A DNA stretch of 64,000 bases from DASVWZ01 sp963715675 (GCA_963715675.1 OY970265.1:1364001-1428000), one strand, 5' to 3'. Positions 52,872 to 61,840 are shown, counted from the stretch's first letter. The notes: generated by a model not told the origin, from the letters alone. Translations and numbers: made by a program.

Positions 52872-52945
52872 GCTTTCAGCCGTCAGCTATCAGCGTTCAG
52901 CTCTATCGCTCAGGCTCTCTAAGTTGACGGCTGAGACCTGACAGC
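52872..52945. repeat. Repeated CAGCCGTCAGCTATCAGC-type units beside the [2Fe-2S] gene
   Basis: The 74-base gap carries several imperfect copies of a CAGCYRTCAGC core (TTTCAGCCGTCAGCTATCAG; GACGGCTGAGACCTGACAG). A related copy in inverse orientation lies at the other end of the gene (52347-52375, CTGAAAGCCGTTAGCTGATG). They resemble the short repetitive spacers common in Acidobacteriota genomes. No other element is seen here. Confidence 0.45.
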
Positions 52946-52950
52946 CTCTT

Positions 52951-53274
52951 TCAATACAATGGCATCTTCGGATCTACCGTCCGCGCCCAGCCATCGATCC
53001 CACCACGCATGGACTGCACTTTTTCAAAGCCCTGCTGCCGCAGCCAGTTGGTCACAGTCAGCGAGCGCACTCCGCGATGACATAAGACCACGATATGTTC
53101 GTCGGGATCCAACTCCTGGTGCGCGCGGCTGGGAACATCTCCCATCGGGATCAGCTTGCTTGGGGTGAGGCTGGCCTTCTCCCGCTCCCAAGGCTCTCGC
53201 ACATCGAGCAAGGTGAACTGATCCCCACGCTTGAACATGGCGTTGACTTCACCGGCGCTGATTTCGAAGTCCAT
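52951..53274 (-). CDS. Rhodanese-like domain protein
   Basis: 107 residues. A single rhodanese domain (ISAGEVNAMFKRGDQFTLLDVREPWE, in parts) has the active-site Cys in VVLCHRGVRSLT. The ATG at 53274 is preferred; a TTG at 53304 is in frame without a ribosome site. It lies between the CoA-transferase genes and the molybdenum-enzyme genes. Molybdenum hydroxylases need a cofactor sulfur, so a supply role is conceivable (inference); a general sulfurtransferase is equally possible. Confidence 0.88.
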   Translation of the reverse strand: MDFEISAGEVNAMFKRGDQFTLLDVREPWEREKASLTPSKLIPMGDVPSRAHQELDPDEHIVVLCHRGVRSLTVTNWLRQQGFEKVQSMRGGIDGWARTVDPKMPLY

Positions 53275-53340
53275 TTCGTCTTGTAGCTTTTGGCTTTTAG
53301 CCAAATCTTTAGGTTGAAGATAACCGGTGCGAGCTGCCTT

Positions 53341-54279
53341 TCAGTATCCAAAATCCGCATGGGCGGCGTAGGCATGCTGCTTGACTCCTAACGCGTCCAC
53401 GCGGCACGCACCCAGTTGGTTGGCATACTCCCGACGATCGGCAACGCTGTAAACCCATCGATCCAGCCAGGCAACGGTGTCAGACTCGGTTTTGGTCTGC
53501 TCGTGATATTGCCGAAAGAAGGCATCATCACGCTTGTAGTATCCCTGCACCGGCGAAGGATGCGCGCCCAGCGGGCACGCAACCACGGCATTCACCAGGA
53601 ATCCGGGGATGACGGTCCGATTCGAATCGCTGGCGATCACTTCCGGCTCGACAATCTCTTCGGCCACCATGATCACTCGCCTGGCGGCCCGCACACCTTC
53701 GATCATGACCCCGAAATTGCCCCAGCAATGTGCATTGCCTTCGCGATCGGCACGCTGCACGTGCACGATGGTGACGTCGGGCGAGAGCGCGCGAACGGCG
53801 TGCAGCTTTTCAGGCTGAGGCTGCCGGCCGTCTCCACATTGTTCTATCGGGAACGGCGACTCGATTTCTTTGAAGAAGTCATTGCCCCGGACGGTGTTGC
53901 TGCCCAAGGCAGTTCGAGTCGGCAGAAATGGCACGCCCATGGCGGCGGATTGCAGGGCCAGCGCGACGGTGAAATTCGTCATGTTGACAACCTGCATGCC
54001 ACGCTCTTCGACGGCCCGGCGGAAGTTGTACGCCGACCCCATCATGACGTTGCCAACCCATGCCGCAATCACTTTCTCCGCGCAGCCTGCGCCAACCAAT
54101 TGATCAAACAGAATGTCAGAAATCGGTCCGATCAGCGTGAGGCCGCGTTTTTTCTGGCGGATGATTTCATGTCCGGCGGCGAAAGGGATCATCTGCTCCA
54201 GTTGCAGGCCAAGCGCGACCGAGGCGCCATCGGGCACCAGGTCAGCAACCGCTTCGCGCATGGTGAGGAGCTTAGACAT
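53341..54279 (-). CDS. CoA-transferase family I subunit A
   Basis: 312 residues. It begins MSKLLTMREAVADLVPDGASVALG, the N-terminus of the glutaconate/3-oxoacid CoA-transferase alpha subunit, and contains VTIVHVQRADREGNAHCWGN. The start overlaps the upstream stop by one base (TGATG). With the beta subunit at 55064 it should transfer CoA between acids. The two subunits are separated by an enoyl-CoA hydratase gene, which is unusual, since A and B are normally adjacent. Confidence 0.88.
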   Translation of the reverse strand: MSKLLTMREAVADLVPDGASVALGLQLEQMIPFAAGHEIIRQKKRGLTLIGPISDILFDQLVGAGCAEKVIAAWVGNVMMGSAYNFRRAVEERGMQVVNMTNFTVALALQSAAMGVPFLPTRTALGSNTVRGNDFFKEIESPFPIEQCGDGRQPQPEKLHAVRALSPDVTIVHVQRADREGNAHCWGNFGVMIEGVRAARRVIMVAEEIVEPEVIASDSNRTVIPGFLVNAVVACPLGAHPSPVQGYYKRDDAFFRQYHEQTKTESDTVAWLDRWVYSVADRREYANQLGACRVDALGVKQHAYAAHADFGY

Positions 54280-55067
54280 CACTTCCCTTTCCACACCGGC
54301 TGCCGCTTTTGCATAAACGCGTTGATTCCCTCGTGTGCGTCTTCGGTCTTCATCAACTCTTCGAAGTAGATTTTCTCGGCACGCGCCAGGCCTTTGTCAA
54401 AGTGCATCGAGTCCCAGGCGTAGATCGCCTTTTTCGTGATGGCCAATGCGGCCGGACTAAGCTGGCTCAGGTGTTCGCCGGTTTCGCGAATGGCATGCTC
54501 AAGATCAATCTCCGCGAGAACGGCATTGGCCAGTCCAATATTCGCGGCTTCCTTTCCGGTGATGCTTCGGCCAGTAAGCACCAGATCAGCCGCCTGCTTC
54601 TGCCCGACCAGCGCGGCTAACGCCGTGGCTGCTACCGGCGGAAAACAACCAAGCTGGATTTCGGGAAATCCCCAGGTTGCCAGCTCAGATGTGTAGACCA
54701 GATCGCACACCATGGCCAACTCCGCGCCTCCGCCGAGACAATGGCCATGCACCGCGGCAATGGTCACCTTCTTGCTGGCCACTATCGCCCGGATCACCGT
54801 GTGAAACTTCCCGAGCATCTCTTCGACTTTGTCAGGAGTATGGGCAGCAACATCGACGCCGACGGAAAAGGCTTTCTGCGAGCCGGAGAGAATGACCGCC
54901 GCAATTTCCGGACGTTCTTCAATCTCTCTCAGCGCACCGGTCAACTCTTCCATCATGGGAACGTCGATGATGTTCAACGGCGGGTGCTGCAGCGTGATTC
55001 GAGCTATGGGTACGCGCAGATCGAGGCCAAGCCTGGTGAGCTTTCGAATTGTCGGAGTCGTGGTCAT
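54279..55067 (-). CDS. Enoyl-CoA hydratase/isomerase, dienoyl-CoA-hydratase-like
   Basis: 262 residues of the crotonase family with the oxyanion segment HGHCLGGGAELAMVCDL and a Glu in WGFPEIQLGCFPPVAA. The N-terminus (ARITLQHPPLNIIDVPMMEEL) and the EIQLG-FPPVAA stretch resemble cyclohexa-1,5-dienecarbonyl-CoA hydratase of anaerobic benzoyl-CoA pathways, as remembered and not searched. It lies between the two CoA-transferase genes, overlapping the upstream one by 4 bases and the downstream one by 1. Confidence 0.87.
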   Translation of the reverse strand: MTTTPTIRKLTRLGLDLRVPIARITLQHPPLNIIDVPMMEELTGALREIEERPEIAAVILSGSQKAFSVGVDVAAHTPDKVEEMLGKFHTVIRAIVASKKVTIAAVHGHCLGGGAELAMVCDLVYTSELATWGFPEIQLGCFPPVAATALAALVGQKQAADLVLTGRSITGKEAANIGLANAVLAEIDLEHAIRETGEHLSQLSPAALAITKKAIYAWDSMHFDKGLARAEKIYFEELMKTEDAHEGINAFMQKRQPVWKGK

Positions 55068-55819
55068 TGGGTCCAGAATCCTTCTCTATCGTACTCGCGA
55101 ATTGCCTTCAGCTCTTCCAAAGATGGCGCCGGGGTCTCGCTCAAGTTCTCATCGACCCGCAGCGACCAGCCGGTGTTGCTCAAAATGTCGTCCACCTCAA
55201 CGCCGGGGTGCTTCGAGGCCAGGTATGCCTGGCCGTCATCGCCAAAGCGCAAAACGCCTTTGGTGGTAATTACGGCGGAGGGTCCACCGCGGGGCAATCC
55301 CATGCGCCTGCGCCAGCCCGCACCGTCACCGTACCCCGGGCTGGTAAGAAATGATACGCGTTCCGGAAGACGCTGCTTCCCGTGTTCCAGCAGCACCACG
55401 AAGCGCCGCGCCAGCGATGCAATATCGCACGCGCCACCGGAACCCGGCAGGCGAACCACGCCTTTCGCACCGCGCACTTCGGTCGAGTTCAGGTTGCCGA
55501 AGCGGTCCACCTCGGCTGCTCCCAGGAATCCCAGGTGCACTCGGCCGCTTTGCAGCAGGCTCATCACGCCCAGCATATCAAGACACTGCGTTGCACCAAG
55601 AATGTTCGGTGGATCGGCCATGGTGTAAAGCAGTTCTGCCGCGGGTCTGGTGCGAATGACTCCATTTTCAAACAAACCAACCGCGTTGGGCGCGTGCGTC
55701 CGCTTGGCGACAACAAAGGCAATCAGCGGCAGCCGCATTCCCACGAAGACAACTTCTCCATCGCGAATCTCGCGCGCGGCGCTCGCCACCATCAGTTCGC
55801 CGAGGGAGTAGTTCCTCAC
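55064..55819 (-). CDS. CoA-transferase family I subunit B
   Basis: 251 residues. It begins MRNYSLGELMVASAAREIRDGEVVFVGMRLPLIAF and has THAPNAVGLFENGVI, the region that carries the catalytic Glu in GctB-type subunits, and GGACDIASLARRFVVLLEHGKQRL. It starts at GTG, overlapping the stop of the upstream hydratase gene. It pairs with the A subunit at 53341. Confidence 0.88.
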   Translation of the reverse strand: MRNYSLGELMVASAAREIRDGEVVFVGMRLPLIAFVVAKRTHAPNAVGLFENGVIRTRPAAELLYTMADPPNILGATQCLDMLGVMSLLQSGRVHLGFLGAAEVDRFGNLNSTEVRGAKGVVRLPGSGGACDIASLARRFVVLLEHGKQRLPERVSFLTSPGYGDGAGWRRRMGLPRGGPSAVITTKGVLRFGDDGQAYLASKHPGVEVDDILSNTGWSLRVDENLSETPAPSLEELKAIREYDREGFWTQ

Positions 55820-56640
55820 TTTCCGGTAAACCTGGCCGGGCGTTTCTCCAGGTATGCGGCCAAGCCTTCCCGGGCATCGTTGCCTTCGAACAGCAACTGC
55901 TGGTTCTCCCGCTCCAGGGCTAATCCGGACTCCAACGGAATCTCCCAGCCGCTTTGCACTGCGCGCTTCATCCTCCCGATCGCATTCGCCGCTTTGTTGG
56001 GAGGACAGAACTGGCGGGCGTACTCGAGAACTTTCTCCATGAATCCGTCTCGCTCGAAGATCTGATTGACGATCCCAAGGTCTTTAGCTTCCTCGAACGT
56101 GAAGGTCGTTCCCGTCGCCATCAACTCGATCGCTTTGCTCTTGCCAACCAGGCGGGAAAGCCGTTGCGTCCCGCCGGTGCCGGGTAAGACCCCGAGGTTC
56201 ACTTCCGGCAATCCGATCTTTCCGGCGTCTTTCCTGGCGATGCGGAGATCCGCAGCCAGCGCGATTTCCAGGCCGCCGCCGACACAATGACCATTGATCG
56301 CGGCGATTACCAGCTTCGGCGTGTTCTCCAGCCGCAGCAGGGTCTCGTTGGCGTGCAGGCAGAAGTAGTACTTGAAGGTGGCATCGACCGTGGCCAGCAT
56401 ATTAATGTTGGCCCCCGCGGAAAAAAACTTGTCGCCGGCGCCGGTGAGGACGATTACGTAAACGCTGCTGTCCATACGGGCTGTGAGGATCGCGTCATCC
56501 AACTGACGATTCATTTCATAGCTGTAGGTATTCGCCGGCGGATCGTTGATCGCAATGACGGCAACGCCGGCTTCGGTTCGATAACGGATCAGGGTCTCGG
56601 GGGCATTCAAGCCGTTTTGGGGTTGTGTTGTCATACTCAT
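55816..56640 (-). CDS. Enoyl-CoA hydratase/isomerase family protein, first gene of the acyl-CoA operon
   Basis: 274 residues, crotonase family. Oxyanion-hole segments are KFFSAGANI and INGHCVGGGLEIALAADLR, and catalytic Glu residues are in GGGLE and LPEVNLGVLPGTGGTQRL. It is close to ordinary short-chain enoyl-CoA hydratases of beta-oxidation. It is the promoter-proximal gene of a run of at least five overlapping or closely spaced genes ending with the molybdenum hydroxylase. The promoter lies at 56826-56854. Confidence 0.92.
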   Translation of the reverse strand: MSMTTQPQNGLNAPETLIRYRTEAGVAVIAINDPPANTYSYEMNRQLDDAILTARMDSSVYVIVLTGAGDKFFSAGANINMLATVDATFKYYFCLHANETLLRLENTPKLVIAAINGHCVGGGLEIALAADLRIARKDAGKIGLPEVNLGVLPGTGGTQRLSRLVGKSKAIELMATGTTFTFEEAKDLGIVNQIFERDGFMEKVLEYARQFCPPNKAANAIGRMKRAVQSGWEIPLESGLALERENQQLLFEGNDAREGLAAYLEKRPARFTGK

Positions 56641-56810
56641 GAAGACGTTCCTGAAGAACTCAACTCAGGTGCGGCTTGTGTTTGCGACTCCGCCTGCTGC
56701 CGGACGGGAGAGATTCTATGAAAACGAATCTCCCGTGGGATCTGCCGGCTGAATTGCGTCCGCAACACGAGTGGCGCTGCGGACGCATGGGGGAGAGCTG
56801 ACCTCTTGTT

Positions 56811-56854
56811 CGAACGTTCGTTCTGATTATAATCGCGACCGGCGTAACTCACAA
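56811..56854 (-). promoter_or_regulatory. Promoter with palindromic operator of the acyl-CoA operon, divergent promoter overlapping
   Basis: On the minus strand the -35 box TTGTGA (56849-56854) and -10 box TATAAT (56826-56831) are 17 bases apart. The palindrome CGAACGTTCG (56811-56820) lies just downstream, where a TetR-type repressor could block. The plus strand has TTGTTC-N16-TATAAT (56806-56811, 56828-56833), so the small gene at 56943 probably shares it. The rest of 56641-56942 shows no gene. Confidence 0.6.
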
Positions 56855-56942
56855 TCGGGAACTTGCCCGCTTCGCAGTTTCTTTGCCGGTCTTCCGAGGG
56901 AGGGCCGTTGGTCCACTTGTATTTCTTCCAGTATGTGCCAGA

Positions 56943-57290
56943 GTGAATCGTGTGAGGGTGATCTTCATCGCGCTCGTGTTGGCCGCAACTGGCTTTGGGC
57001 AAGAGCTTCCCAGCCTTCGCGAATGTCGCTCCCAGGCCGCGATCTGGAGCATTGGGCTGTTTGACGCGCAGGGTCAAGCCAGCCTGGAGAGCAGCCCGCA
57101 TTTGTCCGCCCAGGAACTGCTGGGACGCTCCAATCAAATGGCCGACTGCTACGCGCGCTTCAAGAAGAACAACTTTCTCCAGGTCTCCCGGGGCTACTAT
57201 CTCGTCTACCAATGGCGAGTTTACAATTTTGTGAACCGCCACGATTTGCTGCAGCAGTTCGCGCAAGAAGATCAGGCTGGAAAGAGATAA
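56943..57290 (+). CDS. Small hypothetical secreted protein divergent from the acyl-CoA operon
   Basis: About 115 residues. The GTG at 56943, or at 56952, gives signal peptide VRVIFIALVLAATGFGQ. Mature sequence has Cys pairs in RECRSQ and DCYARF and no recognised domain (YYLVYQWRVYNFVNRHDLLQQF). It is transcribed away from the hydratase operon, from the overlapping promoter. The ribosome site is weak, so the exact start is uncertain. Confidence 0.55.
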   Translation: MNRVRVIFIALVLAATGFGQELPSLRECRSQAAIWSIGLFDAQGQASLESSPHLSAQELLGRSNQMADCYARFKKNNFLQVSRGYYLVYQWRVYNFVNRHDLLQQFAQEDQAGKR

Positions 57291-57356
57291 CGCAATCCCA
57301 CGCGGTTCGCAACGCCCTCTCGCGCAGACACACAGGACGACATACCCGGCCATTCT

Positions 57357-57740
57357 CTAGCGCGCCGCCTGATGCGCTCGCAGCAACCACTCCAGCGCAT
57401 CCCGGAGATCTGCGTCAGACGAAAGCTCGAAGCCGAACCAACTTCCTTTAGCAAAGTCCGCCTTCTGAATTCTGGGATCGCGCTTGGCTTGAGCAAGCGC
57501 GGCGGGACGCATAGATTCCAGCTTGAAAGCAAGAGAATTGGCAGTTTCCATGCCGCGGCTGCGCGGCAGGACACAGAAAATCTCATCGCCCCGGTAATAG
57601 GCAGAGAAGCCGAACATGGGCCGCGAATTCACGTTCGGCCAGGTTGCGATCTCGCCGGCCAACGCCGCGGACCATGCCTTCATCTCGTCGGAAACCTTGG
57701 GCAGCTTCGGGCGGGACGCTGGCTTCACGGTCCTTTTCAT
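57357..57740 (-). CDS. TfoX-N-like/YjbR-like small protein
   Basis: 127 residues. RPMFGFSAYYRGDEIFCVLP and SLAFKLE resemble the TfoX N-terminal domain, which regulates competence in some gamma-proteobacteria but occurs widely with unknown role. It follows the aldolase gene by 4 bases with no ribosome site, so translation is coupled. Assignment is by motif memory only. Confidence 0.65.
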   Translation of the reverse strand: MKRTVKPASRPKLPKVSDEMKAWSAALAGEIATWPNVNSRPMFGFSAYYRGDEIFCVLPRSRGMETANSLAFKLESMRPAALAQAKRDPRIQKADFAKGSWFGFELSSDADLRDALEWLLRAHQAAR

Positions 57741-57744
57741 TTGC

Positions 57745-58830
57745 TCAGTTGCGAAGATCGGCCATCAGTTGCTCGATCTCTGATTTTACGTCGGCGGTGA
57801 TCGGCAGCAGCGGCAGTCGCGCCGGCCCGCCGAAATAGCCGTTCAGGTCCATAGCGTACTTCACGCCGGGGATGCCGAGTTCGCCGACCACCCTCTGTGC
57901 GGCCTTGGCGATTCTTTCCTGTTTCAGCCGGGCCAATTCGACATCGCCTTCTTTCCAGGCAGCGTAGATTTCGTAGCAGGCGGTGGGAGCCGGATCGGCA
58001 AAGGCAAGAATGGCGCCCACTGCGCCGACCTGCAGCGATGGCTCCAGCTTCTGCGCTGCGCCAACCAGAACCTGAAATCCGACTTCTTTCTGCCGGGTTT
58101 TCAGGCCTGCCACAACACTGACGGCGGAGGAAGACGGCTTCCCTGCGCCGGCGGAGGAACCTTGCGACGAACCACCCGCCAAGGCTCCGACCGGTATCAG
58201 GTCTCCATTGCCTTCCGTTGCAGCTTTCATCATGCGCGGCGTAACCGCGTCGAAGGTCTCGGTGACCGTTGCGCTGCGCTTGATGTGGCGCGTGCCTTCG
58301 ACCATGCGACGCACTTTCTCCACGTCGCCGCTCGATTCCTTAATACCGATCAGGTTGGGATGCTCGGCCAATTCGATCACGATCTCCGCGGGAATGTCGT
58401 AGCCGGTAGCTGGAGGAAAGTTATAGATGATGACCGGCAACGGCGAGCGGTCGGCAACCGTGCGATAAAACGCCAGGATATTCGCCGGCTGCATCTGCTT
58501 CTTGTAGTAATGCGGAGTACGCACCATGGCGACGTCGTAGCCCAACTCGGCCGCGTATTCGGTGAGGTGCAAGGTCTCGATGGCGGACTCGACTCCGGTT
58601 CCCGCTATCAGCACTTTCTTGGGACCGGCCGTCTCGCTCACAGTTTTCAGCACGTCGCGCCGTTCCTGATCGGAAAGCAGAATCGCTTCTCCGGTCGAGC
58701 CTAGCGCCACGATGCCCGCCACCGGCGTCTTCGAGTAACGCTCGACGTTGTGCTCGAGCTTTTTGAAGTAAATCGTCCCTTCCGGATAGAACGGGGTAGT
58801 AATCGGCGGAAAGATTCCGTGAAGTAGCAT
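57745..58830 (-). CDS. Dihydrodipicolinate-synthase-family aldolase with an internal insertion
   Basis: 361 residues, TIM-barrel lyase. GSTGE at 44-48, Tyr136 in VIIYNFPP and the Schiff-base Lys164 in IGIKESSGD are in place. The family is usually about 300 residues. The excess is a Gly/Ser/Ala-rich segment at about 217-250 (LAGGSSQGSSAGAGKPSSSA), interrupting the barrel. DHDPS, HOGA (4-hydroxy-2-oxoglutarate aldolase) and N-acetylneuraminate lyase are all possible. GGAGG lies before the ATG. Confidence 0.87.
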   Translation of the reverse strand: MLLHGIFPPITTPFYPEGTIYFKKLEHNVERYSKTPVAGIVALGSTGEAILLSDQERRDVLKTVSETAGPKKVLIAGTGVESAIETLHLTEYAAELGYDVAMVRTPHYYKKQMQPANILAFYRTVADRSPLPVIIYNFPPATGYDIPAEIVIELAEHPNLIGIKESSGDVEKVRRMVEGTRHIKRSATVTETFDAVTPRMMKAATEGNGDLIPVGALAGGSSQGSSAGAGKPSSSAVSVVAGLKTRQKEVGFQVLVGAAQKLEPSLQVGAVGAILAFADPAPTACYEIYAAWKEGDVELARLKQERIAKAAQRVVGELGIPGVKYAMDLNGYFGGPARLPLLPITADVKSEIEQLMADLRN

Positions 58831-59166
58831 GGATTGGCCCTCCAGTATCAGGTTTCATCCTTCTTACCCCTACAGAATACCGCTTTGCTTATCGCTTCGG
58901 ACAATAGCTGGCCCGAAACGACCCGAACTGGGCAGCGCTTTCCAAGACTGCGCAGGTCTGGGAATGTCTAAACAGCCGCATCAGTGCCGCAAGTTTTTTC
59001 ATCTTGACAAGCATTTGGGGCAAACGCATAATTGTCCGCCAGAAGTGGGGATTCCTGGGTTTGGCTCGCCAATTCCCGGGCTCGAATCAGTAAATCCATA
59101 GCTGCCGCTGGCGGTGAACCGTCGAGGTCGGCATCATGCAGGCAGCGACGAAACGGAGAGATCAAA
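58831..59166. other. Non-coding stretch, no element found
   Basis: 336 bases between the divergent aldolase gene (minus) and NHL-repeat gene (plus). It should carry both promoters. No clear box, repeat or RNA gene was seen. GGAGAG at about 59155-59160 is the ribosome site of the NHL gene. Confidence 0.45.
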
Positions 59167-61389
59167 ATGAGAGCGCGCGCTCGCTTCGGAATGCTTCTGT
59201 TGTCACTTGCCCTGGGGGTGTTCTGTTTTTCCGCAACATCGATGGCGCAGAATATCAATACCGTCGTCGGCGGCGGCCCTGCGGGAGGGACGGCCAAGTC
59301 GGCATTCATCGCATACCCCGGCGGCTCCGTCCGGGATAAAGCCGGAAACACCTATATCTCTTCAAACTGGGATCACTATGTGTTCAAGCTCGACACCGCC
59401 GGTAAAGTTTCCGTGTTCGCCGGTCAAGGTTACGCGGACTTCAGCGGGGACGGCGGACCTGCGTCGAGCGCAGCTCTGAATACCCCAGGCGGATTGGCCA
59501 TAGATAGTGCCGGCGATCTCTACATCGCCGATGTAGGCAACAATCGCATTCGCAGGGTGGACGGCACGACTGGAATCATCACCACGGTTGCGGGCAGCAG
59601 CACTCCAAACATGTTTGGGTATGGCGGCTATGGTGGCGATGGCGGTCCGGCGACCGAGGCTCTTTTGAATTCGCCCTACACGGTTGCGGTGGACAGCCAA
59701 GGCAATCTGTTCATCGCTGACTATCTTAACTTCTGCATTCGGCGGGTCGATGCCAGCACGCAGGTAATCACGACTGTAGCGGGAACCGGGACAGCGGGAT
59801 ATAACGGCGATAATATACAGGCCACCACTGCAGAAATCGATTACGCGCTTACCGTAATTGTCGACAAGTCTGACAATCTCTACATCGCGGACTCGGGCAA
59901 CAACCGGATTCGCCGGGTAGACGGCAAAACGCAAGTAATTACTACGGTGGCGGGGAATGGGACAGCCGGCTTCAAGGGTGACGGCGGGCTGGCCACGAAA
60001 GCCGAACTCAGTTTTCCCAACGGGGTCACGGAAGACGCGGCACAGAATCTCTACGTCGTGGACACGAACAACGATCGCGTGCGCCTGGTCAGTGCCAAGA
60101 CGAAAAAGATCAAAACAATTGTGGGTACCGGCGTAGGCGGCTTTAAAGGCGACGGTGGCCCCGCCACCAAAGCTGAAATCACCGATTCCTCCGGAGGGTA
60201 CATTGACGCATCCGGGAATCTGCTCATCGCCGACAGCGGAAATCAGCGGGTTCGCATCGTTAACAAAAAGGGCGTGATCAACCCGCTCGCTGGCGGCGGT
60301 AACGCGGGTGACAAGGGGAAAGCGACCAAGGCCCTTCTCAGCTATCCGACGTCTGTGGCCTTCGACAAATCCGGCAACATGTTTATCGGAGAAGCCGGAA
60401 CCCCGGTTGTAAGAGAGGTCAGCGCCAGCGGAACAATTACGACGGTAGCCGGAACCGGATCGGAAGGATTCAGCGGCGATGGCGGCCTAGCAACGAAGGC
60501 TCAATTTTGGCTCATTAGCGGCGTCGCCGTGGACCATACGGGGAACCTGTTTATCGCGGATTACGCCAACCTTCGAGTTCGGAGGGTGGATCACGCTACC
60601 CACAAGGTTTCGACCTATGCCGGCAATGGGATGGCCTGTTCCGCGCCACCCTGTGGCGATGGCGGACCCGCCACCAAGGCCAGCCTGTCGTCAATGCTCT
60701 CACTTGCTGTGGACGGCGCGGGTAACCTTTACATCGCCGACCCTTACGATCAAGTCATCCGTTGCGTACTTGCCGTCGTGGGAGGTTGCGGGGACTCGTC
60801 GCATCACTACGCGGTTGGGGACATCATCACCGCGGCCGGTGATTATGTGAAGTGCACTTCTGGAACTTCATCCTGCGGCGACGGGGGGCCAGCGACGAGC
60901 GCTAGTCTTAAGTATCCCTTCGGAGTTGCACTGGATCCCTCAGGAAATATCTTTATCGCAGATACCCTGGACAATCGTATCCGGCGCGTGGACGCGCAGA
61001 CGGGAATTATTACTGCCTTTGCCTTCGACGGGCAGTTCAACTTCTCCGGTGATGACGGGCCTGCCTTGCAGGCCACCATGGCTTGGCCATTGGCAGTTGC
61101 GGCAGACGCCAAGGGCAACGTCTTTGTCGGCGGCGGCTACAACATGCCACTCCGGTTCGGGGCCGGCATTGAGGTCGTCCGCAAGATCGACACCTCCGGT
61201 AACGTCAACATCTACGCGGGCCAGGAAAAGTATCCGTTTACCTATGGTTTCAGCGGAGACGGTGGGCCGGCGACCAGCGCTCTGCTGAACAACCTCGGCC
61301 TCGCCGTGGACAACGCCGGAAATGTTTACATCGTGGATGCGGGGAACAATCGCATACGCGAGGTTGGCCCGGCAGCGGGAGGAAAATAG
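59167..61389 (+). CDS. Secreted NHL-repeat beta-propeller protein
   Basis: 740 residues. A signal peptide (MRARARFGMLLLSLALGVFCFSATSMAQ) is followed by about 12 NHL repeats. Each has the pattern GNLYIADxGNNRIRRVDxxT and the interleaved GDGGPAT segment, making two propellers. The ATG at 59167 is preferred over 59032. These proteins are very common in Acidobacteriota; their ligands are unknown, and cell-surface protein or polysaccharide binding is likely. Confidence 0.92.
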   Translation: MRARARFGMLLLSLALGVFCFSATSMAQNINTVVGGGPAGGTAKSAFIAYPGGSVRDKAGNTYISSNWDHYVFKLDTAGKVSVFAGQGYADFSGDGGPASSAALNTPGGLAIDSAGDLYIADVGNNRIRRVDGTTGIITTVAGSSTPNMFGYGGYGGDGGPATEALLNSPYTVAVDSQGNLFIADYLNFCIRRVDASTQVITTVAGTGTAGYNGDNIQATTAEIDYALTVIVDKSDNLYIADSGNNRIRRVDGKTQVITTVAGNGTAGFKGDGGLATKAELSFPNGVTEDAAQNLYVVDTNNDRVRLVSAKTKKIKTIVGTGVGGFKGDGGPATKAEITDSSGGYIDASGNLLIADSGNQRVRIVNKKGVINPLAGGGNAGDKGKATKALLSYPTSVAFDKSGNMFIGEAGTPVVREVSASGTITTVAGTGSEGFSGDGGLATKAQFWLISGVAVDHTGNLFIADYANLRVRRVDHATHKVSTYAGNGMACSAPPCGDGGPATKASLSSMLSLAVDGAGNLYIADPYDQVIRCVLAVVGGCGDSSHHYAVGDIITAAGDYVKCTSGTSSCGDGGPATSASLKYPFGVALDPSGNIFIADTLDNRIRRVDAQTGIITAFAFDGQFNFSGDDGPALQATMAWPLAVAADAKGNVFVGGGYNMPLRFGAGIEVVRKIDTSGNVNIYAGQEKYPFTYGFSGDGGPATSALLNNLGLAVDNAGNVYIVDAGNNRIREVGPAAGGK

Positions 61390-61391
61390 GC

Positions 61392-61802
61392 TTATGAGTG
61401 GGACAAGACCGGGCTCTTGATTTCGAGAGCGATCGACGGCGGGTGCAAGAGCGTGTTGTGAATCAGGCAGTGATGTACTGCCAGCTCCAGGCCGTCGCGA
61501 TGCTTCTGACTCAGGTCTACCGGAATGTCCAGCTCGATACGGAAATTGTCCATGCGGGCCGGATCTTTCAGTTTTTCGCCCGACACTTTCACCCGCGTGC
61601 CCTGGTCCGCCAGTTTGTGTTTTCGCAGGTACATGGCTGCGTAGAAGCCGGCACACGAACCCAGTGACGCCAAGAGAAGTTCAGGTGGCGTCATTCCTTC
61701 ATCGTATCCGCCGTTTTCCGCAGGCTGGTCGCAGGCAATCGTGTGTTGTCTGGCTTTGATCTCAAACTGGACGGCGCCCAGATGCTCTATTAAAACCTCC
61801 AT
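61392..61802 (-). CDS. OsmC-family peroxiredoxin-like protein
   Basis: 136 residues. The OsmC/Ohr fold has Cys in LGSCAGFYAAMYL and a second Cys in HCLIHNTL; two reactive cysteines normally reduce organic peroxides. GGAGG precedes the ATG at 61802. It overlaps no gene but its 5' end lies 39 bases from the sigma-factor gene at 61841, which it follows on the same strand. Confidence 0.9.
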   Translation of the reverse strand: MEVLIEHLGAVQFEIKARQHTIACDQPAENGGYDEGMTPPELLLASLGSCAGFYAAMYLRKHKLADQGTRVKVSGEKLKDPARMDNFRIELDIPVDLSQKHRDGLELAVHHCLIHNTLLHPPSIALEIKSPVLSHS

Positions 61803-61840
61803 GATATCCTCCGTGATATAGATTTCATTGAACGGTTGGT

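Noticed and set aside
56637..57353. Minus-strand 238-codon frame upstream of the hydratase operon
   Set aside because: No domain, high Arg/Ser content, and it would cover the promoter of the operon and the divergent gene at 56943.
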